A stretch of DNA of 64,000 nucleotides from Rhizobium sp. ACO-34A (GCA_002600635.1 CP021371.1:1677001-1741000), one strand, 5' to 3'; counted from the first letter of the stretch, positions 1 to 9,245 are shown. Notes: generated by a model not told the origin, from the sequence alone. Made by a program: numbers and translations.

Positions 1-238
1 CGTACGGCAGCAGGCCGAGGAAGCGGGCGCGCTTGATCGCCTGGGCGAGTTCGCGCTGCTTCTTCTGGGAAACAGCCGTGATGCGGGACGGAACGATCTT
101 GCCGCGCTCGGAAATGTAGCGCTGCAGGAGACGAACGTCCTTGTAGTCGATCTTCGGAGCGTTTGCGCCGGAGAAGGGGCACGTCTTGCGACGGCGGTGG
201 AACGGGCGGCGTGCCGGGGAGGAAGAAGCGTCAGCCAT
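1..238 (-). CDS. rpsR: 30S ribosomal protein S18 (3' end outside window)
   Basis: Small-subunit ribosomal protein that pairs with S6 on the platform of the 30S particle. The reverse strand reads [18 protein letters not shown] near the start, then the S18 core with [18 protein letters not shown] and FLGLLPY. About 79 residues are visible; rhizobial S18 is about 82, so only the last few residues and the stop fall outside the window. The start is 12 bp after the rpsF stop, so the two genes are almost certainly cotranscribed. The gene is too short and truncated to be seen as a closed reading frame, but the assignment is secure. Confidence 0.95.
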   Translation of the reverse strand, partial: MADASSSPARRPFHRRRKTCPFSGANAPKIDYKDVRLLQRYISERGKIVPSRITAVSQKKQRELAQAIKRARFLGLLPY

Positions 239-250
239 TGTCATATCTCC

Positions 251-676
251 TTATGCACGGTCTTCGCGCGGACGGCGCGGGCCACGGTCGCCGAAGCCAC
301 CTTCGCGGCGCGGGCCACGATCGTCGCCTTCGCGGCGCGGACGGTCGTCACGGTCGCGCTTCTGCATCATTGCCGACGGGCCTTCTTCGTGGGCTTCGAC
401 AGCGATGGTCATGTAACGAAGAACGTCTTCGTTGATGCGCATCTGACGCTCCATCTCGTGGATAGCCGGTGCCGGAGCATCGATGTCCATGAGGGCGTAG
501 TGAGCCTTGCGGTTCTTCTTGATGCGGTACGTCAGGGACTTGAGGCCCCAGTTTTCGATGCGCCCGACCTTGCCGCCGTTAGCTTCGATGACACCCTTGT
601 ACTGTTCTACGAGGGCATCAACCTGCTGAGCGGACATATCCTGCCGGGCAAGGAATACATGTTCGTAAAGAGCCAT
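251..676 (-). CDS. rpsF: 30S ribosomal protein S6
   Basis: S6 binds S18 and the central domain of 16S rRNA. The 141-residue protein begins [13 protein letters not shown] and carries the S6 fold up to about residue 95 ([32 protein letters not shown]). A highly charged tail rich in Arg, Asp and Gly (about residues 105-141) is typical of alphaproteobacterial S6. It is the first gene of the rpsF-rpsR operon and is read leftwards. A candidate promoter lies about 220 bp upstream, leaving a long leader that could take part in S6:S18 feedback control. That regulatory role is inference. Confidence 0.97.
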   Translation of the reverse strand: MALYEHVFLARQDMSAQQVDALVEQYKGVIEANGGKVGRIENWGLKSLTYRIKKNRKAHYALMDIDAPAPAIHEMERQMRINEDVLRYMTIAVEAHEEGPSAMMQKRDRDDRPRREGDDRGPRREGGFGDRGPRRPREDRA

Positions 677-898
677 GGTAATCTTGCCTTTCTTGCGGTT
701 GTCATCACCCGGGATCCGGCGCTAAGCCTCAACGACTGCTCCTGATTGGGTATCCCCAAGGCAAGAAAAGCGTTTGATCGAGACGGTCGAGAGCGGAGAC
801 ACGGGAGGCCGGAACCCCTTGGATTCCTGCGGCGATCTTTCGAACGCCGGCCCTCCGTTCAGCCACCAGCCATGAGACCGGGTGTTGTGAACAGCGCG

Positions 899-927
899 CT
901 TATACGCATTTTTGCCGGGAAGGCAAG
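899..927 (-). promoter_or_regulatory. candidate sigma70-type promoter for rpsF-rpsR
   Basis: On the minus strand CTTGCC (922-927) and TATAAG (899-904) are separated by exactly 17 bp, matching the rhizobial CTTGAC-N17-TATA pattern. Transcription would start near 892, giving a leader of about 215 nt before the rpsF ATG. The rest of 677-967 holds no gene that I can support. Confidence 0.5.
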
Positions 928-967
928 GCCGTCAGTGCATTTTGACGGCGACGATGTCGGTTTTGTT

Positions 968-1885
968 TCAGCCGACTTTCAATACGTAGTTGCCGTTGTC
1001 GAGTGTCCAGCTGAAGTTCGAGGCATCCCCATCGGTCAGCGTCAGGCTGATCTGGTCGTCCGAGCCGGCAACCTTCGCGGTCAGCATATTGCCGCTGACG
1101 GAAACCTCGACATCCTTGTCCGTCAGGCCGGAAAACCGGATCGACAGTGCGCCGTTGCTGGTGATGGTATCGGAACCGTCGCCCTTGGCAAAACCGTATT
1201 CGGCAACCGCATTGCGACCGGTCTGGGTGATCGTCACGGTATCGTCTCCGGTACCGCCCGAGGCGTAGATACGATTGCCCTCGAGCGTCATGGTGTCGTT
1301 GCCGGCCCCGCCGGTCACGCCGCGAATGGTGTCGGCTGCCACCTTTATAATGTCGTCGCCACTGCCGCCATCGACGTCGAGCACGAGCTTGCCGGAGATG
1401 TTGATGGTGTCGTCGCCGTCGTCGCCATGGATTCCATTGGCGACATCCGTGGAAATATTGAAGGTGTCGTTTCCCGCGCCGCCGGAAATGTTCGCAACCC
1501 GGTCGGATCTTGCGGTGATGACGTCGTCGCCGGCGCCCATGTCGATGCCGTAGACGCTGCGGGTGTCCATCGTCAGCGTGTCAGCGCCCGAAGTGCCGGT
1601 TGCGCCGGTGATATGACCGAAGCTTTCGCTCACCGTGGTGCTGGTTTCAGCCGAGCTGGTATCCTTGCCGAGCGTAACGATCTCGATGATCCGCGCCATG
1701 GCGCGTTCGGCCACTTCGTTTCGGACATAGCCGGAATCGCTGTCGTTTTGCCAATTGCGTGCCGACGAGTTCGTACTCGACGTCAGCGGCGTGTTCGCGG
1801 TGAACAGCTGCGTGACATACTGGCTGACATTCGCATTGCGATAGAAGGCGTTGATGGCGCTCACGTCCGGACCCTGTGCTTGCAT
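968..1885 (-). CDS. RTX-type calcium-binding repeat protein, probably secreted
   Basis: The 305-residue acidic protein carries several hemolysin-type nonapeptide repeats of the GGxGxD type (GGAGNDTF, GGSGDDII, GGAGNDTM, GGTGDDTV) over about residues 100-225, a beta-roll fold that folds on binding Ca2+. There is no N-terminal signal peptide. The C-terminal 60 residues are rich in Asp, Ser and Leu, as in type I secretion substrates. The N-terminal 100 residues match nothing I recognise. The ATG at 1885 is chosen because GGAGAAGG precedes it; an in-frame ATG pair at 1930-1933 has no visible ribosome site. No ABC/MFP secretion genes are nearby, so export would depend on a distant system. The specific role is unknown. 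Confidence 0.8.
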   Translation of the reverse strand: MQAQGPDVSAINAFYRNANVSQYVTQLFTANTPLTSSTNSSARNWQNDSDSGYVRNEVAERAMARIIEIVTLGKDTSSAETSTTVSESFGHITGATGTSGADTLTMDTRSVYGIDMGAGDDVITARSDRVANISGGAGNDTFNISTDVANGIHGDDGDDTINISGKLVLDVDGGSGDDIIKVAADTIRGVTGGAGNDTMTLEGNRIYASGGTGDDTVTITQTGRNAVAEYGFAKGDGSDTITSNGALSIRFSGLTDKDVEVSVSGNMLTAKVAGSDDQISLTLTDGDASNFSWTLDNGNYVLKVG

Positions 1886-2040
1886 GGCCTTCTCCGCTGA
1901 CCGCGAAGTACGGCATGTCTTGTCCGCCATCATGTCGAACGATGCTTTAAACTATACTTAATCGCGAAGAGGGAACCGGGCCAGCCGAACCGCGGGAGGC
2001 GGTAAGCGAAAGGTAAATGGACGAATGGCATTGCAACGGA

Positions 2041-2066
2041 AAAGCGGCCCGCTGGGGCCGCTTTCC
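2041..2066 (-). terminator. rho-independent terminator after the aldo/keto reductase
   Basis: A perfect 10-bp stem (2042-2051 with 2056-2065) with a GCTG loop is followed on the minus strand by a short T run. It lies about 40 bp past the aldo/keto reductase stop codon. Confidence 0.7.
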
Positions 2067-2106
2067 TGTAACGATGCTTTGTTCCGTTCAAGCCTCCGTG
2101 GCCGTC

Positions 2107-3150
2107 TCAGATCGGTGCGGGATATTGGCGATGCACCTTGCCGATTTCCTTGAGGATCTCGTCCGAAAGCGTGAGGTCGGCTGCGCCGATATCGGTCTTC
2201 AACTGCTCCATGCTTGTCGCGCCGATGATGACCGAGGCCATGAACGGGCGTGTGAGGCAGAAGGCGAGCGCCATCTGGGCCGGATCGATGCCGTGCTTTT
2301 CGGCAATGTCCACATAAGCGCGAACGGCAGGCTCCTGCAGCGGCTGCAATCGTCCACCGAGGTCGCCATTGATGGCACCGCGGGAGCCGGCCGGCTTATG
2401 ACCGTCGAGATACTTGCCGGTGAGAAGTCCGGCGGCAAGCGGCGAATAGGCGAGCAGGCCGACATCTTCATGGCGGGAGAGTTCCGCCAGATCGAGATCG
2501 AAGTGGCGGTAGAGGAGATTGTATTCGTTCTGAATGGTGGCGACGCGCGGCAGGCCGCGCTCCTCGGCAAGCGTCAGGTATTTCTGCGTGCCCCAGGTGC
2601 TCTCGTTGGAAAGCCCGATGGCGCGGATCTTGCCGGCCTTGACGCAGTCATTCAGCGCCTCGAGCTTTTCGACCATGTCGGCGATCGTGTTCTCGCGATC
2701 CTGCTTGAAGGCGTCGAAGCCCCATCCCTGGCGGAAATGGAAGTGACCGCGATTGGGCCAGTGGATCTGGTAAAGGTCGATATAGTCGGTCTTGAGGCGC
2801 TTGAGGCTGGCATCGACGGCTTCATGAATGGTGGCGCCGTTGATCGGTCGTCCCTCGCGGATCCAAGGGCGGCCCGATCCGGCGATCTTGGTGGCGAGGA
2901 TCAGATCCTTGCGCTTGCCGCTCTTTTGGATCCAGTTGCCGATATAGCTTTCGGTCAATGTATAAGTGGCGGCAGACGGCGGCGTGGTCGGATAAAGCTC
3001 CGCCGTGTCGAAGAAATTGATGCCTTGGTCGAACGCGTAGTCCATCTGCGCGAAGGCTTCGGCCTCGCTGTTCTGCGAACCCCAGGTCATTGTGCCCAGG
3101 CAGATTTCGGAAACGGAAATGCCGGTGCGGCCCAGTTGTTTGTACTTCAT
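2107..3150 (-). CDS. aldo/keto reductase, Tas-like
   Basis: A 347-residue NADPH-dependent aldo/keto reductase closest in my memory to E. coli Tas. It starts MKYKQLGRTGISVSEI and has LGTMTWG, the catalytic Asp/Tyr region FFDTAELYP, a Lys in LATKIAG, the DYIDLYQIHWP strand and the C-terminal cofactor-binding region around FMASVIIGATSMEQL. Length matches the Tas family. The ATG at 3150 is preferred over upstream in-frame codons because the conserved N-terminus begins there. It is monocistronic, divergent from fabD, with a terminator behind it. The substrate is unknown; Tas itself is known for a general carbonyl reductase-like activity. Confidence 0.9.
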   Translation of the reverse strand: MKYKQLGRTGISVSEICLGTMTWGSQNSEAEAFAQMDYAFDQGINFFDTAELYPTTPPSAATYTLTESYIGNWIQKSGKRKDLILATKIAGSGRPWIREGRPINGATIHEAVDASLKRLKTDYIDLYQIHWPNRGHFHFRQGWGFDAFKQDRENTIADMVEKLEALNDCVKAGKIRAIGLSNESTWGTQKYLTLAEERGLPRVATIQNEYNLLYRHFDLDLAELSRHEDVGLLAYSPLAAGLLTGKYLDGHKPAGSRGAINGDLGGRLQPLQEPAVRAYVDIAEKHGIDPAQMALAFCLTRPFMASVIIGATSMEQLKTDIGAADLTLSDEILKEIGKVHRQYPAPI

Positions 3151-3367
3151 GGAAAAGATCTCGGACGATAGGGAATGGGAGGAGGGGTGAGGATTGTCCC
3201 GTGGCAAATCTAGGGCCGTTTTGCTGCAGTGCAAGCCCAAAGCGGGCGTGAATGAAGTCTGTGACGTATGCGGCGTTCGGGCCCCGCGCACTTGACTCAT
3301 GCGGCAAGAACGTCAATTGGAAAAGAAAAACGAAGGGTAAACACCCGATCCGAGGAAGGATAATCCA

Positions 3368-4312
3368 ATGACTTTGGCATTTACGTTTCCGGGCCAGGGC
3401 AGCCAGGCCGTCGGTATGGGCAAGGAACTTGCCGACACTTTTCCGGAGGCGAAGGCCGTATTCGATGAGGTCGATGAGGCGCTCGGCGAGAAGCTGTCCG
3501 CGACCATGTTCGACGGGCCGGAAGACAAGCTGACGCTGACGGCCAACGCCCAGCCGGCGCTTATGGCCGTATCCATGGCGGTCATTCGTGTTCTGGAAGC
3601 GCGCGGCCTCGACCTCAAGGCCAAGGTCTCCTACGTCGCGGGTCACTCGCTCGGCGAATATTCCGCTCTCTGTGCCGCCGGCACCTTCTCGCTGGCCGAC
3701 ACTGCCCGGCTTCTCCGTATTCGCGGCAACGCCATGCAGGCTGCGGTTCCGGTCGGCGAAGGCGCCATGGCCGCGATCATCGGCCTTGAACACGGCGATG
3801 TCGAAGTCGTTTGCAAGGATGCATCCGCTCTCGGCTCCTGCCAGATTGCCAACGACAACGGCGGCGGCCAGCTCGTCATTTCCGGCGCCAGGGCTGCCGT
3901 TGAGAAGGCGGCGGCGCTTGCCAGCGAAAAGGGCGCCAAGCGCGCCATCATGCTGCCGGTTTCCGCACCCTTCCATTCGGCTCTCATGGAACCAGCTGCC
4001 GAGGCCATGCGCGAGGCGCTTGCCGGCGTTGAAAAGAAGAACCCCGTCGTGCCGCTGATCGCCAACGTGCGCGCAGCTCCCGTAACCGATGCCACCGAGA
4101 TCGCCGCTCTGCTCGTAGAGCAGGTCACCGGCCAGGTCCGCTGGCGCGAAACGGTCGAGTGGTTCGGCAAGAATGGCGTCACGACGCTTTATGAACTGGG
4201 TTCGGGCAAGGTCCTGACGGGACTTGCCCGCCGCATCGACAAGAATGTCACGGGCGTAGCCGTCAATACGCCGGCCGATATCGATGCCGCGCTTGCGGCT
4301 CTCCTCGGCTGA
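3368..4312 (+). CDS. fabD: malonyl-CoA:ACP transacylase
   Basis: Transfers malonyl from CoA to acyl carrier protein, supplying the chain-extension unit for fatty acid synthesis in the cytoplasm. The 314-residue protein opens with the FPGQGSQ motif, has the nucleophile Ser in GHSLGEYSA (near residue 92) and the catalytic His in PVSAPFHSALM (near residue 200). Length fits FabD. It is the first gene of the forward cluster fabD-fabG-acpP-fabF and lies 33 bp before fabG. Confidence 0.97.
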   Translation: MTLAFTFPGQGSQAVGMGKELADTFPEAKAVFDEVDEALGEKLSATMFDGPEDKLTLTANAQPALMAVSMAVIRVLEARGLDLKAKVSYVAGHSLGEYSALCAAGTFSLADTARLLRIRGNAMQAAVPVGEGAMAAIIGLEHGDVEVVCKDASALGSCQIANDNGGGQLVISGARAAVEKAAALASEKGAKRAIMLPVSAPFHSALMEPAAEAMREALAGVEKKNPVVPLIANVRAAPVTDATEIAALLVEQVTGQVRWRETVEWFGKNGVTTLYELGSGKVLTGLARRIDKNVTGVAVNTPADIDAALAALLG

Positions 4313-4345
4313 CATCCGGAACCATCAGAACAAGGAACTCGCATC

Positions 4346-5083
4346 ATGTTTGACCTGACCGGCCGCAAGGCACTCGTCACCGGTGCAACCGGCGGCATCG
4401 GCGAAGAAATCGCCCGTATGCTCCATGCACGCGGCGCGACCGTCGGCCTGCACGGCACCCGTGTCGAGAAGCTGGAGGCGCTGGCCGCCGAACTCGGCGA
4501 ACGCGTCAAGATCTTCCCGGCCAACCTGTCCGACCGCGACGAGGTCAAGGCTCTCGGCGAAAAGGCCGAGGCTGAGCTCGAAGGCGTCGATATTCTCGTG
4601 AACAATGCCGGCATCACCAAGGACGGCCTGTTCGTCCGCATGAGCGATGCCGACTGGGACAGCGTGCTTGAGGTCAACCTCACGGCCGTCTTCCGCCTGA
4701 CGCGCGAACTGACCCATCCGATGATGCGCCGCCGCTATGGCCGCATCATCAACATCACCTCGATCGTCGGCGTTACCGGCAATCCGGGGCAGGCCAACTA
4801 CTGTGCCTCCAAGGCTGGCATGATCGGCTTCACCAAGTCGCTGGCCCAGGAAATCGCCACCCGCAACGTGACGGTCAACTGTGTCGCTCCGGGCTTCATC
4901 GAGAGCGCCATGACGGGCAAGCTGAACGACAAGCAGAAGGATGCGATCATGGGGGCGATCCCGATGAAGCGCATGGGAACGGGCGCGGAAGTCGCTTCTG
5001 CCGTTCTCTATCTGGCGTCGTCGGAAGCTGCCTACATGACCGGGCAGACTTTGCACGTCAACGGCGGCATGGCGATGATCTGA
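4346..5083 (+). CDS. fabG: 3-oxoacyl-ACP reductase
   Basis: NADPH-dependent reduction of 3-ketoacyl-ACP, the first reductive step of each elongation cycle. The 245-residue short-chain dehydrogenase has the cofactor motif TGATGGIG (near residue 12), NNAGITKDG, Ser in the INITSIVG strand, the catalytic YCASKAG (Tyr near 152, Lys near 156) and the FabG-typical C-terminus MTGQTLHVNGGM. It follows fabD by 33 bp, in the usual alphaproteobacterial order, and is separated from acpP by about 280 bp that probably holds the acpP promoter. Confidence 0.97.
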   Translation: MFDLTGRKALVTGATGGIGEEIARMLHARGATVGLHGTRVEKLEALAAELGERVKIFPANLSDRDEVKALGEKAEAELEGVDILVNNAGITKDGLFVRMSDADWDSVLEVNLTAVFRLTRELTHPMMRRRYGRIINITSIVGVTGNPGQANYCASKAGMIGFTKSLAQEIATRNVTVNCVAPGFIESAMTGKLNDKQKDAIMGAIPMKRMGTGAEVASAVLYLASSEAAYMTGQTLHVNGGMAMI

Positions 5084-5366
5084 TGTTGCATCGCCTCGCG
5101 AAGCGGCGACATGCAATTGTATGTTGACCAATTGGCGACGGCGATTTTCAGGCTTTGCGCGGAACTTAAACCGTGTTAAGCGGGCCATGACTGTGAACAG
5201 TCGCCCGGTTTTAAAGGGAAACTGCTACGCTTTGATTGCGTGGCGGGTTCGAAGAAAACGGGGCTGAACAAATTTGTCGATGCGCTAGAAAGACGCCGTC
5301 GACGAAATGCAGGGTAGGGACGCCATTACGGCTGCCCTTGAGATAAAGAAGGTCGAGGAAACCGAC

Positions 5367-5603
5367 ATGAGCGATATCGCAGAACGCGTTAAGAAAATTG
5401 TTGTTGATCATCTCGGCGTAGACGCTGAAAAGGTTGTTGAAGGCGCGAGCTTCATCGACGATCTGGGCGCGGACTCGCTCGATACCGTTGAACTGGTCAT
5501 GGCCTTCGAAGAAGAATTCGGCGTCGAGATCCCGGACGATGCCGCTGACTCGATCCTGACCGTCGGTGACGCGGTCAAGTTCATCGAGAAGGCCCAGTCC
5601 TGA
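5367..5603 (+). CDS. acpP: acyl carrier protein
   Basis: The 78-residue carrier of growing acyl chains. The phosphopantetheine attachment Ser is in GADSLDT (near residue 37) and the rest is the usual acidic four-helix ACP. The start at MSDIAERV is standard; an in-frame ATG 60 bp upstream gives an untypical extension. It lies between fabG and fabF, with its own upstream gap and a hairpin behind it, which agrees with the high, separate expression expected of ACP. Confidence 0.97.
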   Translation: MSDIAERVKKIVVDHLGVDAEKVVEGASFIDDLGADSLDTVELVMAFEEEFGVEIPDDAADSILTVGDAVKFIEKAQS

Positions 5604-5652
5604 TCGATTATCATCATTGCGGGAAGGCTCTTCGGAGCGCTGGTCCCGCTGA

Positions 5653-5671
5653 GGCCCGCGGAAAGCGGGCC
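5653..5671 (+). terminator. hairpin after acpP, likely terminator or attenuator
   Basis: GGCCCGC (5653-5659) pairs perfectly with GCGGGCC (5665-5671) around a GGAAA-type loop and is followed by a broken T-rich stretch. It lies 50 bp past the acpP stop and 50 bp before fabF, so it could trim read-through and keep acpP more abundant than fabF. Confidence 0.55.
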
Positions 5672-5721
5672 TTACTGTATTCTAATGGCATCGGCTGCAA
5701 GAGTGGGGTGGGCTACGGACG

Positions 5722-6981
5722 ATGAGACGTGTCGTTATCACCGGTACCGGCATGGTATCTCCTCTGGGATGTGGAACTGAACTGACCTGGTCGCGTCTTC
5801 TGGATGGCCAGAGCGGTGCGCGCCGCGTTACCGAATTCGAAGTCGAGGATCTGCCGGCGAAGATCGCCTGCCGTATTCCGACCGGCGAAGGCGAAGGCAC
5901 ATTCAATCCTGACGATTGGATGGAAGCCAAGGAACAGCGCAAGGTCGACCACTTCATCATCTACGCGATCGCAGCTGCCGATATGGCGCTGGAGGATGCC
6001 GGCTGGCATCCGAAGACCGATGACGAGCAGTGCGCTACCGGCGTTCTGATCGGGTCCGGCATCGGCGGTCTCGAGGGCATCGTTGAGGCAGGCTTCATCC
6101 TGCGTGACAAGGGCCCGCGCCGTCTTTCGCCTTTCTTCATTCCGGGCCGCCTGATCAACCTCGCCTCTGGCCAGGTTTCGATCCGCCACAAGCTGCGCGG
6201 TCCCAATCATTCCGTCGTCACGGCTTGCTCCACCGGCGCACACGCTATCGGCGACGCCGCACGGCTGATCGCGCTTGGCGATGCCGACGTGATGGTGGCC
6301 GGCGGCACTGAATCCCCGATCAGCCGCATTTCGTTGGCCGGCTTTGCCGCCTGCAAGGCGCTGTCCACCCAGCACAACGACGATCCGACGCGCGCTTCCC
6401 GTCCCTACGACAAGGACCGCGATGGTTTCGTCATGGGCGAGGGTGCGGGCATCGTCGTGCTGGAAGAGCTCGAACACGCGAAGGCTCGCGGCGCGAAGAT
6501 CTACGCCGAAGTCGTCGGTTACGGTCTGTCGGGCGATGCCTTCCACATCACGGCTCCGTCCGAGGATGGCGACGGCGCGTTCCGTTGCATGACGATGGCG
6601 CTGAAGCGCGCCGGCCTGCAGGCATCCGACATCGACTACATCAATGCCCATGGCACTTCGACAATGGCGGATACGATCGAGCTTGGCGCGGTCGAGCGTC
6701 TGGTCGGCGATTCGGCTTCCCGGATCTCGATGTCCTCCACCAAGTCGGCAATCGGTCACCTTCTCGGTGCCGCCGGTGCGGTCGAGGCGATCTTCGCCAC
6801 TCTGGCGATCCGCGACAACGTCGCCCCGCCGACACTCAATCTCGACAACCCTTCTGTCGAGACGGCGATCGACCTCGTGCCCCACAAGGCCCGCAAGAGG
6901 GACATTAACGTCGCCCTGTCCAATTCCTTTGGCTTCGGCGGCACAAACGCATCGCTGGTCCTTCGCCGCTACGAAGGCTGA
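5722..6981 (+). CDS. fabF: 3-oxoacyl-ACP synthase II
   Basis: Condensing enzyme that extends acyl-ACP by two carbons. The 419-residue thiolase-fold protein has the active-site Cys in VVTACSTGAH (near residue 170), the first His in INAHGTSTMA and the Lys/His pair in KSAIGHLLGAAG, followed by the SNSFGFGGTNA C-terminus. Length and start MRRVVITGTGM match FabF. It ends the fatty acid block; mltG follows after about 130 bp. Confidence 0.97.
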   Translation: MRRVVITGTGMVSPLGCGTELTWSRLLDGQSGARRVTEFEVEDLPAKIACRIPTGEGEGTFNPDDWMEAKEQRKVDHFIIYAIAAADMALEDAGWHPKTDDEQCATGVLIGSGIGGLEGIVEAGFILRDKGPRRLSPFFIPGRLINLASGQVSIRHKLRGPNHSVVTACSTGAHAIGDAARLIALGDADVMVAGGTESPISRISLAGFAACKALSTQHNDDPTRASRPYDKDRDGFVMGEGAGIVVLEELEHAKARGAKIYAEVVGYGLSGDAFHITAPSEDGDGAFRCMTMALKRAGLQASDIDYINAHGTSTMADTIELGAVERLVGDSASRISMSSTKSAIGHLLGAAGAVEAIFATLAIRDNVAPPTLNLDNPSVETAIDLVPHKARKRDINVALSNSFGFGGTNASLVLRRYEG

Positions 6982-7110
6982 GCGGTCCAGGGATCGCCGG
7001 AAACGATGTGAAAGAGGTTCTCCGTCCCGTGCAGGGACGGGCGACCTTACCTGTATTTTGCCGCATTGCTTGGCCAGATAGCAGCGATACCGAACTGAAG
7101 AGGATTGCCG

Positions 7111-8328
7111 GTGAGCGACAATAGCCAGAACAGCGGTGTTTCCTTCGGCCGTGGCTCGGAAGGCCAGCCGAAAGGGCCGATCATCCCGAAGTCGCCCAAC
7201 GAGGCTCTTCGACCGGAGCGGGTGCCCGCTCCGCCGCGCCGCTCCCGCAAGGCCCGCAGCCAGCTCGTCATCTTCCTGAATTTCATCATGACCATGGCGG
7301 TTGCCGTCTGCATCGCGGCCGTTGCCGGTTTCTACTATATGATGTCTGCCTATCAGGATCGTGGTCCGCTGACGGTGAACACCAACTTCGTGGTTCGCAG
7401 CGGCGCCGGCTCGTCGGAGATCGGCACCAGCCTCGAGCGCAACGGCATCGTCAGCGATGGTCGTATCTTCCGCTACGTTTCCGATATCTATCTCGAAGAC
7501 GGCGAGACGCTGAAGGCCGGCGAATACGAGATCAAGGCGGGCGCCTCGATGAAGGAGATCATGGAACTCCTGAAGTCGGGCAAGTCCATTCTCTATTCGG
7601 TCTCCATGCCCGAGGGACTGACTGTCCAGCAGATGTTCCGCAAGCTTTCGGAAGATACCGTCCTTGAAGGCGATCTGCCGTCGAACATGCCGACCGAGGG
7701 TACGCTGCGCCCGGATACCTACAAGTATTCCCGCGGCACCAAGCGTACGGAGATCGTCAGCCAGATGCTGGCTGCCCAGGAAAAGCTGGTGGACCAGATC
7801 TGGGAGCGTCGGGACCCGGACCTGCCGATCAAGACGAAGGAAGAGTTCGTCGTTCTGGCCTCCATCGTCGAGAAGGAAACCGGCAAGGACGATGAGCGCG
7901 CCCATGTCGCTTCCGTCTTCATCAATCGCCTGAACAAGGGCATGCGCCTGCAGTCCGATCCGACCATCGTGTATGGCCTGTTCGGCGGCGAAGGAAAGCC
8001 TTCCGATCGGCCGATCTACCAGTCGGACCTGCAGAAGGAAACGCCGTACAACACGTATGTGATCAAGGGCCTTCCCCCGGGACCGATCGCCAACCCCGGC
8101 AAGGCGGCGCTGGAAGCCGTCGCCCATCCGTGGAAGACCTCGGACCTCTATTTCGTGGCGGACGGAACCGGCGGCCATGTCTTCGCCCCGACGCTTGAGG
8201 AGCACAACGCCAATGTACGGCGCTGGCGCAAGCTGGAAGCGGAGAAGGGCTCCGATCCGAACATTGCGGTGGACGGGCAGCCCGAGGGCGAGCCGGAAGC
8301 TGCGGCGCCCAAGAAGAAAAAGAACTGA
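7111..8328 (+). CDS. mltG: endolytic peptidoglycan transglycosylase
   Basis: Inner-membrane lytic transglycosylase that cuts nascent glycan strands and sets their length. The 405-residue protein has a charged cytoplasmic N-terminus, one membrane helix at about residues 52-76, a LysM-like subdomain and the YceG catalytic domain with the key Glu in IVEKETG and FINRLNKGMRLQSDPT. The GTG at 7111 is preferred because GAAGAGG sits 7 bp upstream; an earlier TTG at 7105 is the alternative. The C-terminal tail is rich in Glu, Ala and Lys. Placement between fabF and yicC is the conserved rhizobial order. Confidence 0.94.
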   Translation: MSDNSQNSGVSFGRGSEGQPKGPIIPKSPNEALRPERVPAPPRRSRKARSQLVIFLNFIMTMAVAVCIAAVAGFYYMMSAYQDRGPLTVNTNFVVRSGAGSSEIGTSLERNGIVSDGRIFRYVSDIYLEDGETLKAGEYEIKAGASMKEIMELLKSGKSILYSVSMPEGLTVQQMFRKLSEDTVLEGDLPSNMPTEGTLRPDTYKYSRGTKRTEIVSQMLAAQEKLVDQIWERRDPDLPIKTKEEFVVLASIVEKETGKDDERAHVASVFINRLNKGMRLQSDPTIVYGLFGGEGKPSDRPIYQSDLQKETPYNTYVIKGLPPGPIANPGKAALEAVAHPWKTSDLYFVADGTGGHVFAPTLEEHNANVRRWRKLEAEKGSDPNIAVDGQPEGEPEAAAPKKKKN

Positions 8329-8351
8329 CAGCACAGCCGGGAGTAACTGCT

Positions 8352-9242
8352 ATGGCGCTGCAATCCATGACCGGCTTCGCCCGCGCCGAAGGCACGAGCG
8401 GGCGATACCGCTGGGCCTGGGAGCTGCGCTCGGTCAACGGCAAGGGCCTCGATATCCGCATGCGGCTGCCGCAGGGGATGGAGGGCTTCGAAGCGGAAGT
8501 CCGCCGGTTGCTGGGGCAGTACCTGACCCGCGGCAACATACAGGTTGGGCTGAACGTATCCGTCAGCGAAAATAGGGTCGAGGCCGTGCTGAACCGCGAT
8601 GCACTCGACGCGGTTCTGCGCCTGCGCGATGAACTTGGCACCGATCTCGTCGATCCCGCGCCGCTGCGCCTCGACGCTCTCCTTTCGATCCGTGGGCTTG
8701 TCGATTTTCGCGAAACCCAGGATGACGAGACGGCACTCGCTGCCCGCGACGCGGATATTCTGGCCGGGCTGGAACAGGCTGCGCGCGCCCTTTGCGACAT
8801 GCGCAAGACCGAAGGCGATGCCCTCTGTCGCGTACTTTCCGACCATGTGTCGACCATTCAGGACCTCGTGCAGAAGGTTGAGGCCGACCCTTCCCGTCAG
8901 CCGGAAGAGATCTCCCGCAAGCTGGAAGCCCAACTCGCGTCACTTCTCGAGTCGTCCCCTTCGCTCGAGCGCGACAGGCTCCATGCCGAGGCAGCACTTC
9001 TCGCCACCAAGGCGGATCTCCGCGAAGAGATCGACCGGCTGAAGGCGCATGTCACCGCAGCTCGCGATCTGCTTGCCATGGGTGGGCCGATCGGTCGCAA
9101 GCTCGATTTTCTGGCGCAGGAATTCAATCGCGAATCGAATACCATCTGTTCCAAGTCGAACGCCGTGGCGGTGACCACCGCCGGCATCGAATTGAAGGTT
9201 GTCATCGACCAGTTCCGCGAACAGGTCCAGAATTTGGAGTAG
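8352..9242 (+). CDS. YicC/YloC family endoribonuclease
   Basis: A 296-residue protein of the YicC family, known in E. coli and B. subtilis as a metal-dependent endoribonuclease that affects small-RNA stability. It begins MALQSMTGFARAE and ends with the family signature region GRKLDFLAQEFNRESNTICSK and EIKVVIDQFREQVQN-like residues. The middle part (about 90-210) is helical and charged. It sits 23 bp after mltG and 3 bp before gmk, so it is translated from the same message. The rhizobial protein's own substrates are not known to me. Confidence 0.93.
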   Translation: MALQSMTGFARAEGTSGRYRWAWELRSVNGKGLDIRMRLPQGMEGFEAEVRRLLGQYLTRGNIQVGLNVSVSENRVEAVLNRDALDAVLRLRDELGTDLVDPAPLRLDALLSIRGLVDFRETQDDETALAARDADILAGLEQAARALCDMRKTEGDALCRVLSDHVSTIQDLVQKVEADPSRQPEEISRKLEAQLASLLESSPSLERDRLHAEAALLATKADLREEIDRLKAHVTAARDLLAMGGPIGRKLDFLAQEFNRESNTICSKSNAVAVTTAGIELKVVIDQFREQVQNLE

Positions 9243-9245
9243 GAA

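Noticed and set aside
746..1900. 384-codon plus-strand frame opposite the RTX gene
   Set aside because: Antisense to a coherent repeat protein, no ribosome site, and composition typical of shadow frames.
3291..3319. fabD promoter based on CTTGAC at 3291
   Set aside because: The -35 match is good but no acceptable -10 lies 16-18 bp downstream.
2822..4315. 497-codon minus-strand frame across the aldo/keto reductase start and fabD
   Set aside because: It crosses the intergenic region and two unrelated genes with no protein-like motifs.
5713..8334. 873-codon open frame on the minus strand over fabF and mltG
   Set aside because: Low-complexity Arg, Gly, Asp-rich translation antisense to well-supported genes; an effect of high GC third positions.
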